DNA of 64,000 nt from Bacteroidales bacterium (GCA_017521245.1 JAFXDI010000050.1:33396-97395); one strand, 5' to 3'; counted from the first letter of the stretch, positions 35,672 to 45,301 are shown. The notes: generated by a model from the letters alone, not told the origin. Program-made: numbers and translations.

Positions 35672-36148
35672 TTATTCTCGGTTCTTGTTTATTCTCTCCC
35701 CTACTACTCTTGCGGCTATTGCTACATACTCGGCACAGGGGCGGCGTTTGTAATATTCGGCAGTGCGTTCCGATGGCACATGTGTCTCTTTTACATCGGG
35801 GGTTAGCCCCAAGAGTTCACGACATATTATTGAACCATTCTCTTTTTTAAACTGCTCTGCAAGTTCTTGTACTACTGCGTAGTTTTGTGTTTTGGCTTCT
35901 CTGTCTTTGGGATTTTCTGCTGAGAACTCCTGCCCTGCCACAAGGAATGCTCCACTTACGGCTCCGCACACCTCACGCAGTCTGCCCATTCCGCCACCAA
36001 GAGGAGCAGCAAGTCGTGCAGCAAAATCTTTATCTATATTATATACGTCGGCATACGCCATAAATACTGATTGCGAACAGTTATACCCGCTTTTAAATAG
36101 GTTACGTGCTAACTCTGCTCTTGCCTCTAAGTCTATTTTTTCTTTCAT
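35672..36148 (-). CDS. C_GCAxxG_C_C family redox-type protein
   Basis: The protein is 158 aa. It shows the family's spaced cysteine pattern: GYNCSQSVF near residue 21, the GGGMGRLREVCGAVSGAFL core (Cys of the CGA-x-x-G motif) and two further cysteines in the C-terminal half (ICRELLG and RRPCAEYV). The family is thought to bind metal or act in redox; no function is established. The start lies 3 bp after the ung stop, so they form a two-gene operon. Confidence 0.85.
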   Translation of the reverse strand: MKEKIDLEARAELARNLFKSGYNCSQSVFMAYADVYNIDKDFAARLAAPLGGGMGRLREVCGAVSGAFLVAGQEFSAENPKDREAKTQNYAVVQELAEQFKKENGSIICRELLGLTPDVKETHVPSERTAEYYKRRPCAEYVAIAARVVGERINKNRE

Positions 36149-36151
36149 AAT

Positions 36152-36814
36152 CTACCAATTTATAGGTTCTATTCCGTTGTTTTTTAGATATGTGTTGGCT
36201 TTACTAAAGTGCTTATTACCAAAAAATCCGCGATGTGCCGACAGTGGCGAGGGATGCACCGATGTTAATACCAAGTGTCGTTTGCGGTCAATGTATTTTC
36301 CTTTTTGCTGTGCATACGAGCCCCAAAGAATAAATACCAAGTTATCTCGCTCGGTTGCCAACTTGTTTATCACTGCATCGGTAAACTCTTCCCACCCTTT
36401 GTTTTGGTGCGAGCCTGCCTGTTGCGCTCTTACGGTTAAGGTGGCATTCAATAACAACACTCCTTGCTCTGCCCATCGTTGCAGATTTCCGCTTTGTGGT
36501 TGAGGTATGCCTAAGTCTCCCTCTATCTCTTTAAAGATATTGCGTAGTGATGGAGGAAACATTACTCCATCGTTTACCGAGAAACACAACCCATGAGCTT
36601 GCCCCGGCTCATGATATGGATCTTGCCCCAAAATTACCACCTTTACCTTATCAAAAGGGCACGAGTCAAAGGCATTGAATATCAACTTTGCTGGGGGATA
36701 TATGGTATTTGTGGCATACTCGTTACGCACAAAGTTGGTCAATATCTCAAAGTAAGGCTTATCAAACTCTTCTTGCAAGCGTTGTTGCCAACTCTCTTCT
36801 ATTTTTACATTCAT
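36152..36814 (-). CDS. ung: uracil-DNA glycosylase
   Basis: Removes uracil from DNA as the first step of base excision repair. The protein is 220 aa, standard family 1 UDG. The water-activating loop GQDPYH is followed by the GLCFSV motif, LLLNATLTV, and the leucine intercalation loop [10 protein letters not shown] with its catalytic His. Cytosolic. First gene of the pair with the C_GCAxxG_C_C protein. Confidence 0.97.
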   Translation of the reverse strand: MNVKIEESWQQRLQEEFDKPYFEILTNFVRNEYATNTIYPPAKLIFNAFDSCPFDKVKVVILGQDPYHEPGQAHGLCFSVNDGVMFPPSLRNIFKEIEGDLGIPQPQSGNLQRWAEQGVLLLNATLTVRAQQAGSHQNKGWEEFTDAVINKLATERDNLVFILWGSYAQQKGKYIDRKRHLVLTSVHPSPLSAHRGFFGNKHFSKANTYLKNNGIEPINW

Positions 36815-36828
36815 AATTACTTTAGTTG

Positions 36829-36960
36829 TTAGTTGATTATCAGACCAATTAGTCTTATTAGTCTAATTGGACTAATTAGTTAGTTTCTCCTCCTTCAAAC
36901 TACGCTCTTGCGGACGTGACAGACATTTTATGGTAACTACTATCTACTCACTACTAATTA
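36829..36960. repeat. repeat-like spacer before ung
   Basis: The spacer begins with TTAGTTGTTAGTTG and contains CCAATTAG/CTAATTGG inverted arms with tandem AATTAGTC-type words, then TACTATCTACT-type words. There is no coding potential. It belongs in style with the other TTAGTTGTTAGTT spacers. Confidence 0.35.
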
Positions 36961-36979
36961 CTATCTATTTTTTATAATG

Positions 36980-37053
36980 TGACCTCGAAGGGATTCAAAC
37001 CCTTGACCTTCAGAACCGGAATCTGACGCTCTATTCAGCTAAGCTACGAGGCC
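36980..37053 (-). tRNA. tRNA-Arg (anticodon CCG)
   Basis: A 74-nt cloverleaf on the minus strand. The acceptor stem GGCCTCG pairs with CGAGGTC (one G-T), the anticodon stem TCAGA/TCTGA frames the loop TTCCGGT with anticodon CCG, the T arm contains GGTTTGAATCC, and A is the discriminator. CCA is not encoded. Confidence 0.9.
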
Positions 37054-37146
37054 TCTTTCTCAATTAGAAATGAGAGTGGCTAACGCCACAATTAGGAATT
37101 AGGAATTATCTTATATAATAAATATATTCTTATTCTCTAACAGATG

Positions 37147-37176
37147 CGAATTTACGCATTTATTATAGTTTTGCAA
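37147..37176 (-). promoter_or_regulatory. possible tRNA-Arg promoter
   Basis: On the minus strand: TTG, 19 bases, TAAATTCG (one mismatch), about 95 bp before the tRNA. The stretch between holds AATTAGGAATTAGG-type repeats. Confidence 0.4.
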
Positions 37177-37200
37177 AATTTTGGGTACGATTAAAATAGT

Positions 37201-37228
37201 AGGAGGTTGCTCTACCAAACAACCTCCC
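37201..37228 (-). terminator. terminator of the PFOR gene
   Basis: An 8-bp stem GGAGGTTG/CAACCTCC about 80 bp past the PFOR stop, followed on the minus strand by ACTATTTTAAT. Confidence 0.5.
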
Positions 37229-37253
37229 ACATTGATTATTATGTTTTATTCAG

Positions 37254-37305
37254 CTAACAACTACCCCGTAGGGGCGGCGAAGCCGAAAACTAAAAACTAA
37301 CAACT
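37254..37305 (-). repeat. dispersed intergenic repeat, copy C
   Basis: On the minus strand: GTTGTTAGTTTTTAGTTTTC, then GGCTTCGCCGCCCCTACGGG and GTAGTTGTTAG. It shares the outer GTTGTTAG words and the GCCCCTACG core with copy B, in opposite orientation. Confidence 0.5.
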
Positions 37306-37308
37306 CTT

Positions 37309-40300
37309 TTACTCTGCATCAACGCCCCATTGTTGTTTCGACAAGCGTTTGTAGTTGTTGTAACGCCATGTTGCGTTTGCTTGTGCTGCCTCAAACAACT
37401 CTGCTGCTTGGTCGGGGAATTGTTTCCACAATGATGCGAAACGTACTTCGCCTTTTAAGAAGTCTTGGAATTTATCCCATTGTGGCTCTTTGCTATCCAA
37501 AGAGAATGGGTTTTTGCCCTCTTCTTCTAATTGTGGGTTGTAACGCCACAAGTGCCAGTATCCACATTCAACTGCGGCTGCTTGCTCTGCTTGTGCTGTT
37601 CCCATTCCTTTCTTAATTCCGTGGTTGATACATGGTGCGTAAGCAATGATGATTGATGGTCCATCGTATGCCTCTGCCTCGCGAATTGCTTTTAGTGCTT
37701 GTGCTTGGTCGGCTCCCATTGCTATTTGTGCGCAATATACATATCCGTATGTTGATGCTATCAATCCAAGGTCTTTTTTACGGATGCGTTTTCCTGCGGC
37801 AGCAAATTTTGCTATCGCTCCAACTGGTGTTGATTTTGATGCTTGACCTCCTGTGTTTGAGTAAACCTCTGTATCAAGTACCAAGATATTTACATTCTTA
37901 CCAGATGCTAATACATGGTCTAATCCTCCAAAGCCAATATCGTATGATGCTCCGTCACCTCCAATAATCCATTGTGATTTCTTGATGATAAATTTGCACA
38001 ATGGCTCTATCTCTTTACAACATGGACAAGCATCAACATTTGCTTTTACAAGTGGAGTGATTTGTGCCTCTAACTCTACTGTCTTATCGGCATTCTCTTT
38101 ATTCTCAACCCACTCAGCAAATAGTGCTTTAAGTTCTGCTGGACATTTATCGCAATCTTGTGCTTTTGTCATCAACTCTGCCAAACGTACACGCATCTTA
38201 TCTACTGCTATGAACATTCCTAATCCGAACTCACAGAAGTCCTCGAATAGAGAGTTTGCCCATGCTGGTCCACGTCCGTTTTTAGCAGTTGTATATGGAG
38301 TTGAAGGAATTGAGCCTGAATAGATTGATGAACATCCTGTTGCATTTGCTACCATTTGACGTTCACCAAATAGTTGTGTGATTAGTTTTACGTATGGAGT
38401 TTCACCACAACCTGAACATGCTCCTGAGAACTCAAACAATGGTGTTGCAAATTGTGAGTTCTTAACGTTTGCTTTAACATCAACAAGTGCTTGTTTTGAT
38501 GATACGTTCTCTACGCAGTAATCCCAGTTCTCTGCCTCTGCCAATTGAGTTTGCAATGGTTTCATTGCAAGTGCTTTTCCGTTTTTGTTTCCAGGACATA
38601 CGTCAACACAGTTTGAACATCCTAAGCAGTCCATTACATCTACTTGCATACGGAATGTCATTCCCTCGAATGATTTTCCTACTGCTTTGATTGTTTTGAA
38701 CTCTTTTCCTGCTTGCTCATCGGCTGTTAATACGAATGGACGTATTGAAGCGTGAGGACAAACGTATGCACATTTGTTACATTGGATACAGTTTTCCGCT
38801 GTCCACTCAGGAACAAATGCTGATACTCCGCGTTTTTCGTATTTTGCTGTTCCTGCTGGCCATGTTCCATCCTCTAATCCAACAAATGTTGATACTGGTA
38901 GATCATCTCCTAATTGTGCATTGATTGGTGCTACTACTTTTTGGAAGAACTCTGGAGCTTTGCTTTCTGCTTTTACATCATCAGCAAGTGTTGCCCATGC
39001 AGGATCTACTGCTACTTTTACATACTCACCTCCGCGATCTACCGCTGCGTAGTTTTTATTAACAACATCTTCTCCTTTTTTACCGTATGATTTAACAATG
39101 AATTTTTTCATTTGCTCAATTGCCAAATCTACTGGGATTACCTCAGTTATACGGAAGAATGCTGATTGCAAGATTGTATTGGTACGATTACCCAAACCTA
39201 TCTCTTGTGCAATTTTTGTTGCATTGATTGTATATAGAGTGATGTTCTTTTGTGCTAATGTACGTTTTACGTTTGCTGGCATATTTGCTACCAACTCCTC
39301 TTCGTTCCAGATAGTATTCAATAGGAATGTTCCGTTTTGACGGATTCCACGCAATACATCGTACATCTTCAAGTATGCTTGTACGTGACATGCTACAAAA
39401 CTTGGAGTGTTTACCAAATATGTTGAACGGATTGGTTTGTCTCCGAAACGTAGGTGAGAACAAGTAAATCCTCCTGACTTTTTAGAGTCGTATGAGAAGT
39501 ATGCTTGACAATATTTGTCGGTGTTCTCTCCAATGATTTTTACTGAGTTTTTGTTTGCTCCTACTGTTCCGTCTGCTCCTAATCCAAAGAATTTTCCTTC
39601 AAATGCGTCAGCATCGCCCATTGCTATCTCCTCGCCAACTGGTAGTGATGTGTAGTTTACATCATCGTTTATACCTATTGTGAATTGGTTTTTAGGCATT
39701 GGTAATGCTAAGTTCTCATATACTGCAAGGATTTGTGCAGGAGTAGTGTCTTTTGATGATAATCCATAACGTCCACCTACGATAACGGGAGCGTTCTCTT
39801 TTCCATAGAAACAATCTTTTACGTCAAGATATAGAGGCTCTCCTGTTGCTCCCGGCTCTTTAGTGCGGTCTAATACTGCAATACGTTTTGCTGTTGCCGG
39901 AACTGCTGCAATAAAGTCTTTTGCTGAGAATGGACGATATAGGTGTACTGTTACCAAACCTACCTTCTCGCCTTTTGCTGTTAGGTAATCAATTGCCTCA
40001 CGTGCAGCCTCTGTTACTGATCCCATTGCTATGATTACGCGATCAGCATCTTCTGCTCCGTAATATGTGAATAGATCGTAGTTGCGTCCTGTGATTTTTG
40101 AAATCTCTTTCATATATCCGCGTACTATCTCAGGTACTGCCTCATAGTAACGGTTACATGATTCGCGGTGTTGGAAGAATGTCTCAGGGTTCTCTGCCAT
40201 ACCACGCATTACAGGAGATTCTGGATTTAATGCTCTTTCGCGGAACTCTGCAAGTGCCTCTTTGTCTAACAATGGTACCAAATCAGACTCCTCAATCATC

Positions 40301-40854
40301 TCAATTTTTTGAATCTCGTGTGATGTACGGAATCCGTCAAAGAAGTTTACAAATGGTACGCGTGATTTGATTGTTGCCAAGTGTGCTACTCCTGATAGGT
40401 CCATAACCTCTTGAACTGAACCCTCAGCCAACATTGCAAATCCTGTTTGGCGACATGCCATAACGTCTTGGTGATCACCAAAGATTGATAGTGCGTGTGA
40501 TGCCAATGTACGAGCAGATACGTGGAATACACAAGGCAACAATTCTCCTGCTATTTTGTACATATTAGGTATCATCAACAACAATCCTTGCGATGCAGTA
40601 TAGGTTGTAGTTAAGGCTCCTGCTTGTAGTGAACCATGAAGGGTTCCTGCTGCACCTCCCTCTGATTGCATCTCTTGAACTGATACTACTTCGCCGAAGA
40701 TATTTTTACGTCCTGCGGCTGCCCACTCATCAACATACTCTGCCATTGGAGATGATGGGGTGATGGGGTAAATTGCAGCAACCTCGCTAAACATATAAGA
40801 TATGTGCGCTGCTGCTTGGTTTCCATCACATGTCAACATTTTCTTTTGTTTCAT
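37309..40854 (-). CDS. nifJ: pyruvate:ferredoxin (flavodoxin) oxidoreductase, single-chain
   Basis: Oxidises pyruvate and CoA to acetyl-CoA and CO2 while reducing ferredoxin, a central anaerobic reaction; cytosolic homodimer. The protein is 1181 aa, the normal full-length fused enzyme. It begins with the pyrimidine domain (GNQAAAHISYMFSEVAAIYP, ITPSSPMAE), then the CoA domain, two 4Fe-4S motifs CIQCNKCAYVCP and CLGCSNCVDVCP near residues 685 and 740, the proximal cluster cysteines CSGCGE, and the TPP domain with GDGASYDIGFGG and NTGGQASKSTP. It is monocistronic, with a downstream hairpin at 37201-37228. Confidence 0.97.
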   Translation of the reverse strand: MKQKKMLTCDGNQAAAHISYMFSEVAAIYPITPSSPMAEYVDEWAAAGRKNIFGEVVSVQEMQSEGGAAGTLHGSLQAGALTTTYTASQGLLLMIPNMYKIAGELLPCVFHVSARTLASHALSIFGDHQDVMACRQTGFAMLAEGSVQEVMDLSGVAHLATIKSRVPFVNFFDGFRTSHEIQKIEMIEESDLVPLLDKEALAEFRERALNPESPVMRGMAENPETFFQHRESCNRYYEAVPEIVRGYMKEISKITGRNYDLFTYYGAEDADRVIIAMGSVTEAAREAIDYLTAKGEKVGLVTVHLYRPFSAKDFIAAVPATAKRIAVLDRTKEPGATGEPLYLDVKDCFYGKENAPVIVGGRYGLSSKDTTPAQILAVYENLALPMPKNQFTIGINDDVNYTSLPVGEEIAMGDADAFEGKFFGLGADGTVGANKNSVKIIGENTDKYCQAYFSYDSKKSGGFTCSHLRFGDKPIRSTYLVNTPSFVACHVQAYLKMYDVLRGIRQNGTFLLNTIWNEEELVANMPANVKRTLAQKNITLYTINATKIAQEIGLGNRTNTILQSAFFRITEVIPVDLAIEQMKKFIVKSYGKKGEDVVNKNYAAVDRGGEYVKVAVDPAWATLADDVKAESKAPEFFQKVVAPINAQLGDDLPVSTFVGLEDGTWPAGTAKYEKRGVSAFVPEWTAENCIQCNKCAYVCPHASIRPFVLTADEQAGKEFKTIKAVGKSFEGMTFRMQVDVMDCLGCSNCVDVCPGNKNGKALAMKPLQTQLAEAENWDYCVENVSSKQALVDVKANVKNSQFATPLFEFSGACSGCGETPYVKLITQLFGERQMVANATGCSSIYSGSIPSTPYTTAKNGRGPAWANSLFEDFCEFGLGMFIAVDKMRVRLAELMTKAQDCDKCPAELKALFAEWVENKENADKTVELEAQITPLVKANVDACPCCKEIEPLCKFIIKKSQWIIGGDGASYDIGFGGLDHVLASGKNVNILVLDTEVYSNTGGQASKSTPVGAIAKFAAAGKRIRKKDLGLIASTYGYVYCAQIAMGADQAQALKAIREAEAYDGPSIIIAYAPCINHGIKKGMGTAQAEQAAAVECGYWHLWRYNPQLEEEGKNPFSLDSKEPQWDKFQDFLKGEVRFASLWKQFPDQAAELFEAAQANATWRYNNYKRLSKQQWGVDAE

Positions 40855-40930
40855 GTTCGTTTAAATTATTTAGTATTAGTAATTTATATAGTCTTTTTAC
40901 TATAATATAAGTTTCTTGTTCTCTCATTTA

Positions 40931-42106
40931 TTAATAGAGAAGTCCAAACATCCACAAAGGTACAACATTTTCTCGACCTATCATTATATTATCCTCTGCA
41001 TAAATGATGTTTGACTCTTTTTTTCTGTATTTTATTGTTCCTACCTTAAAAGAATACTCTCCGTCTATTACAAAATGCACTCCTTTCTCGCCTTTTGTTA
41101 CGGTATGGTCTTTAAACAATGCGTTACAGAAGAATGTTTCTGCCAACGATTGCAAACTGAGATTCTCTTCTCCCACTACCTGCATCAAATTTGGGTTGTG
41201 CATATATACCTTTGCCGGTTTCTTGGGGAACGACTCTCCCTCTTCGTACAGCACATTTATCAACCTTGCATCCGATAGGTATTTAATATAGTTTACAACA
41301 GTTGCTCTTGAGGTTGATATTGCCTGACTTAACTTACTCACATTGGGAGTGCACGGTGCATCTTTTACCAACATATATAGCAGTTTGCGTATTTTGGTTA
41401 GATATGCAGGCTCTATCTGCTTAATAAGCAAAATATCTACCTCCATCATCATATTCATAGTCTTGAGCAAATTCTCTGAGAAGTTACGCTTCTCCAAGAA
41501 GAATGGATAGAATCCATGTTGCAAATAGGCGTCAAAATATTCAAAAGGATTTATCTTTCGAGTTATCTCCTCGGCAATCTGCTGATGGTTCTTAAGCAAT
41601 TCATCAAGCGTTAATGCTTTTATATTGGCATTTGTAAACAGATTAAGATACTCTCTAAAAGAGAATCCTCTGAGGTTATATGAGTGTACAACATCGGCAA
41701 GATAGGGGTTATCCTCTTTCAACCTCATTACCGATGAGCCTGTGAACACTATATTTAATTGAGGTATATTATCGTAGCAATATCTTAACTCCTGACTCCA
41801 GTTGGGATACTTAAATACTTGGTCAATCAACAACGTTTTACCCCCTTGTGCTGCAAACTCTTGAGCAAATTGAGCTAATGTTTTATCGGTAAAGCAGAGG
41901 TGATTAAGGTTTATATAGAGACACTCTCGGGATGTACCAAACTTCTCTTTGGCATATTTTAAGAGGAACGTTGTTTTTCCTACACCACGACTTCCTTTAA
42001 TTCCTATAAGGCGATGACTCCAATCGATTTCATGCATAAGCTCTCGCTCGACGGGCGAATTTACATGCTCGACAAGATACTCATGCGTTTTATAAAACAG
42101 TTCCAT
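40931..42106 (-). CDS. AAA-type ATPase with DUF4143 C-terminal domain
   Basis: The protein is 391 aa from the ATG at 42106; an ATG three codons earlier is also possible. The P-loop GSRGVGKTTFLL is near residue 35, Walker B is LLIDQV, and sensor 1 is VFTGSS. A winged-helix segment (about 255-300) and a DUF4143-like C-terminal domain follow. Such proteins are widespread in Bacteroidota, often in several copies, and their role is unknown; the C-terminal part is nuclease-like in fold but no catalytic site is confirmed here. It sits alone behind its own promoter. Confidence 0.85.
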   Translation of the reverse strand: MELFYKTHEYLVEHVNSPVERELMHEIDWSHRLIGIKGSRGVGKTTFLLKYAKEKFGTSRECLYINLNHLCFTDKTLAQFAQEFAAQGGKTLLIDQVFKYPNWSQELRYCYDNIPQLNIVFTGSSVMRLKEDNPYLADVVHSYNLRGFSFREYLNLFTNANIKALTLDELLKNHQQIAEEITRKINPFEYFDAYLQHGFYPFFLEKRNFSENLLKTMNMMMEVDILLIKQIEPAYLTKIRKLLYMLVKDAPCTPNVSKLSQAISTSRATVVNYIKYLSDARLINVLYEEGESFPKKPAKVYMHNPNLMQVVGEENLSLQSLAETFFCNALFKDHTVTKGEKGVHFVIDGEYSFKVGTIKYRKKESNIIYAEDNIMIGRENVVPLWMFGLLY

Positions 42107-42153
42107 TGGCAACATAGTCCTCTCTTTCGCTACTTTCCTGCAATTCTAAATTA

Positions 42154-42183
42154 CAAATTTAGCACAAAGTTTTTATTTTGCAA
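42154..42183 (-). promoter_or_regulatory. promoter of the AAA/DUF4143 gene
   Basis: On the minus strand: TTG, 19 bases, TAAATTTG, about 48 bp before the start codon at 42106. Confidence 0.65.
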
Positions 42184-42355
42184 TGTAGAGTTTACATTTT
42201 TAACACTAAAAAATTTATTTTTAAATATAAATTTAATTCTCCTATTTGTTAAATCAACCTCAAGAGACATTATATTGCATACTGACAACCAACAGTTTAG
42301 ACAAACTACAAGAGTTAAAGTTTCTATATTTTTAGGTAGTCTGTAATATTTTGAG

Positions 42356-42363
42356 TATCTTTG
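42356..42363 (+). promoter_or_regulatory. -7 box of the PCMD/T9SS gene
   Basis: TATCTTTG, an exact -7 consensus, 27 bases before the ATG at 42390. The -33 element is poor. It makes the earlier in-frame start at 42351 unusable. Confidence 0.5.
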
Positions 42364-42389
42364 CACCCGAAATTTTAAATATAGATCTT

Positions 42390-44372
42390 ATGAAAAAATT
42401 ATTACTCAATTTTTCGCTTATTATAGCGTTTTTGTTCACAACGAATTTAATTTTTGCCCAATACCAACTTACAAACTCTGGTTTTGAGAATTGGGAGGGT
42501 GTAAGCCAAAAGAAACCTGGATTGTTTGGAGGAACAATATCGGGTGATGAGCCTACTCAATGGAACTCATTTGTTACTGCTCAAGTTAAGAGCTCAACAT
42601 TCGCAAGTGCTATTGCAGATAAATGTGAACCCTCAACTGATGTTCGTCCAGGAACAGCAGGAAGTAAATCTGCAAAAATATGGTCAACTTCAGTTTTAGG
42701 AGTTGTTGCCAATGGTAACCTTACTACTGGTAGAATTTACGGAGGTAGTTTGTCTGCTACTGATGCAAGTGGAAACTACAACTTCTCAGATCCTTCATCT
42801 GATGCAGCATACAAACACTCATTTGCAGGTAAACCCGACTCTATTGTTACTTGGTTAAAGTTTGTGCCAAAAAACACATCGCAAATGGCACGTGTAAGTG
42901 CTATTATTCACGAGAACTCTCGTTATCAAGACCCAGAAGCAACAACTTATACCAATATAGTTGCAAAAGCACAACACAACTTCTATGCAACTTCTGACAA
43001 AGGATGGCAAAGAATTTCTGTTCCTTTCACTTATGAGGGCAACAAAACTCCTGCATACATCCTTGTTTCATACACAACAAATGCAACCCCGGGAGAAGGT
43101 AATGAAAACGATGCGTTGTATGTTGATGATGCTGAGATGATTTACAACTCAAAAGCAAACTCAGTTAGTTTCAATGGTGTAAACTTTTCAGGATTCAACA
43201 AGAATACATATATATATTATGACGTTGAGATGCCTAACGGTACAATGCCTACTAACGTAACTGCTACTGTTGATGGTGTTTCTGCCACTTATACTACAAG
43301 TATTGATGCAGCAAACTATCGTGCTACTGTTGTTGTTAAGGGTGGTGACATTAGCGTTAACTCAGGAAACTACCACACATATACAATCAACTTTGCCGTA
43401 CCTAAAGTTACAGTTAATGTTGCATCAGCAAACATCACTATGGGTCGTGCATACATAGGTACAGTTGGTACTACTTCTGCAACAATCACTCAAGGCACTT
43501 CAACTACTGTTACTGCTGTTGCCAATAGCGGATATATGTTCAAGAATTGGACTAATAATGGTACTGTTGTAAGTACTAACGCTACATACACTGTTACTGC
43601 TAACGAGAATACAAACTTAGTTGCTAACTTCGTTAAAGTTTACACAGTAACAGTAAGTACAAATAATAGTGCATACGGAAAAGCATATATTAAAACAGAA
43701 GGACAAACTTCAGTTGCTGTTGAAGAGGGTTCTTCAATAACACTTACTGCTGTCCCTAACGAGGGTTACAAATTCTCAGCATGGAAAAAAGGAAGAACAA
43801 ATGTAAGCACTGAGGCTGTTTACACAATAGAAAGCGTAACTGCAGATATTACTTACACTGCAAACTTTGCAGCAAAAACAAACAGTGACCTTGCATTTGA
43901 GATAACTGATGTTGAGTATAGCGATATTGACAATGGAACATTCACCAACACTGCTTCTTCAACTAACTCAGAGGGTACTATCACATACGCAATTACAAGC
44001 GGCGAAGAGTTTGCTACAATTGACGCAACAACTGGTGTTGTTACATTCTTGAATGTTGGTTCAATAACTGTTACTGCAACTCAAGAGGCTTGGGGCGATT
44101 ACTTAGAGACAAGCGTAAGTTACTCATTAGATATTACTCCTACAGGCATTGAGGAGAGTACAATGGATGAGGTAACAATCTTCGCTAAGAGCGGTGCTAT
44201 TGTTATCAACTGCAACGAGACTGCTAATGTTGAAATATTCAATATGGGTGGTACATTGATTAACTCTACTGTTTGCTACGGAAATGAATTGATAGACATT
44301 AACAACGGTATTTACATTGTTAAGGTTACTATCGGCAACAACAGCAAAGTTGAGAGAGTTATTGTTAAGTAA
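42390..44372 (+). CDS. T9SS-sorted surface protein with PCMD-like and InlB-type repeats
   Basis: The protein is 660 aa, start chosen at 42390 where a signal peptide (MKKLLLNFSLIIAFLF, cleavage after FAQ) begins. The N-terminal half (about 25-260) begins with LTNSGFENWE and ends near YVDDAEMIYN, the pattern of PCMD (putative carbohydrate metabolism) proteins. Two divergent InlB B-repeats follow (ITMGRAYIGT to LVANFVK; AYGKAYIKTE to YTANFAA). The last ~75 residues are a type A T9SS tail (VEIFNMGG, NNGIYIVKV, VERVIVK). It is expected to be exported and surface-anchored; carbohydrate binding is inferred from the PCMD family only. A terminator follows its stop. Confidence 0.85.
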   Translation: MKKLLLNFSLIIAFLFTTNLIFAQYQLTNSGFENWEGVSQKKPGLFGGTISGDEPTQWNSFVTAQVKSSTFASAIADKCEPSTDVRPGTAGSKSAKIWSTSVLGVVANGNLTTGRIYGGSLSATDASGNYNFSDPSSDAAYKHSFAGKPDSIVTWLKFVPKNTSQMARVSAIIHENSRYQDPEATTYTNIVAKAQHNFYATSDKGWQRISVPFTYEGNKTPAYILVSYTTNATPGEGNENDALYVDDAEMIYNSKANSVSFNGVNFSGFNKNTYIYYDVEMPNGTMPTNVTATVDGVSATYTTSIDAANYRATVVVKGGDISVNSGNYHTYTINFAVPKVTVNVASANITMGRAYIGTVGTTSATITQGTSTTVTAVANSGYMFKNWTNNGTVVSTNATYTVTANENTNLVANFVKVYTVTVSTNNSAYGKAYIKTEGQTSVAVEEGSSITLTAVPNEGYKFSAWKKGRTNVSTEAVYTIESVTADITYTANFAAKTNSDLAFEITDVEYSDIDNGTFTNTASSTNSEGTITYAITSGEEFATIDATTGVVTFLNVGSITVTATQEAWGDYLETSVSYSLDITPTGIEESTMDEVTIFAKSGAIVINCNETANVEIFNMGGTLINSTVCYGNELIDINNGIYIVKVTIGNNSKVERVIVK

Positions 44373-44397
44373 TTGATTAACTTATAACATATTTTGG

Positions 44398-44428
44398 GAA
44401 CGGCAGCATTTTGTTGCCGTTCTTTTTT
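44398..44428 (+). terminator. terminator after the PCMD/T9SS gene
   Basis: A stem GAACGGCA/TGCCGTTC followed by six T residues. It sits only 7 bases upstream of the start codon of the next gene. Confidence 0.8.
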
Positions 44429-44435
44429 AAAGGAA

Positions 44436-45242
44436 ATGGGCATTAAATTTTTAAGTCTTTCAAGTGGAAGTAGCGGTAACTGCTACTATATTGGTACAGA
44501 TGAAGAGGGTTTTCTGATTGACGCCGGTATTAGTGCCAGAAGGATAAAGAAATCTCTTGCAGAACATGGCATTGATATGGCAATGATTAAGGGCGTTTGT
44601 ATATCGCACGACCACGCCGACCATATTGCCGCCGCTGGGTATTTGGGAGAACGTATGGGAAAACCTATCTATGTAACCAAAACCGCCTTAGAGGGGATGA
44701 ACAGAAACTGGAGAATGACCGAGAAGATTTATACTGCTCATAGATTTATTTTTAAAGAGATTAGTTTCAACCTTGCGGGATTTGAGATTACTCCTTTTGA
44801 GGTTCCTCACGACGGGCACGACAATGTAGGATTCTTGGTTAAGAGAGATTCTTGGTGTATGGCATTTGCCACCGATCTTGGAAGAATTACTCCCACTGTT
44901 AAACGTTTTATTACACAAGCAAAACATTTGGTTATTGAATCGAACTACGATGCCGAGATGTTACGCAATGGAAAATACTCATACTTTCTTAAACGTAGAA
45001 TTTTAGGCGAAAACGGACACCTTTGCAACAATGTTTGTGCTAACTTTTTAGCAGATAGTTTTACTGAATGCAACTGGAAAAATATTTTCCTTTGCCACTT
45101 AAGTAACGAGAACAATACTCCAGAACTTGCTTTAAGAACTACTACCGATGCTCTTTTAAGTGCTGGTATCAAAGTTGGCGAAGAGGTTGATGTTCACACT
45201 CTTAAACGAGATAAAGCTTCGGAATTATTTATTTTAGATTAA
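44436..45242 (+). CDS. metallo-beta-lactamase fold hydrolase, WalJ/YycJ type
   Basis: The protein is 268 aa from the ATG at 44436; an upstream in-frame start would begin inside the terminator hairpin. It starts with the family-typical FLSLSSGSSGNCYYIG, then the zinc motif SHDHADHI, HDGHDNVGF, and a later CHLSNEN. Homologues such as B. subtilis WalJ are linked to cell-wall and DNA-repair phenotypes; the substrate is not known. Cytosolic (no signal). Confidence 0.88.
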   Translation: MGIKFLSLSSGSSGNCYYIGTDEEGFLIDAGISARRIKKSLAEHGIDMAMIKGVCISHDHADHIAAAGYLGERMGKPIYVTKTALEGMNRNWRMTEKIYTAHRFIFKEISFNLAGFEITPFEVPHDGHDNVGFLVKRDSWCMAFATDLGRITPTVKRFITQAKHLVIESNYDAEMLRNGKYSYFLKRRILGENGHLCNNVCANFLADSFTECNWKNIFLCHLSNENNTPELALRTTTDALLSAGIKVGEEVDVHTLKRDKASELFILD

Positions 45243-45270
45243 GAAGTTATAAATTTTTATTGATTTTTGT

Positions 45271-45301
45271 TTGCGAGTTACGAGCAATCTTGTTACCTTT
45301 G
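45271..45301 (+). promoter_or_regulatory. tRNA-Lys promoter
   Basis: TTG (preceded by T), 20 bases, TACCTTTG, ending 24 bases before the tRNA; an exact consensus match. Confidence 0.8.

Noticed and set aside
40931..42106. AAA/DUF4143 ATPase as part of a defence system
   Set aside because: No toxin, nuclease or methylase partner is adjacent; such single ATPases are common in Bacteroidota genomes.
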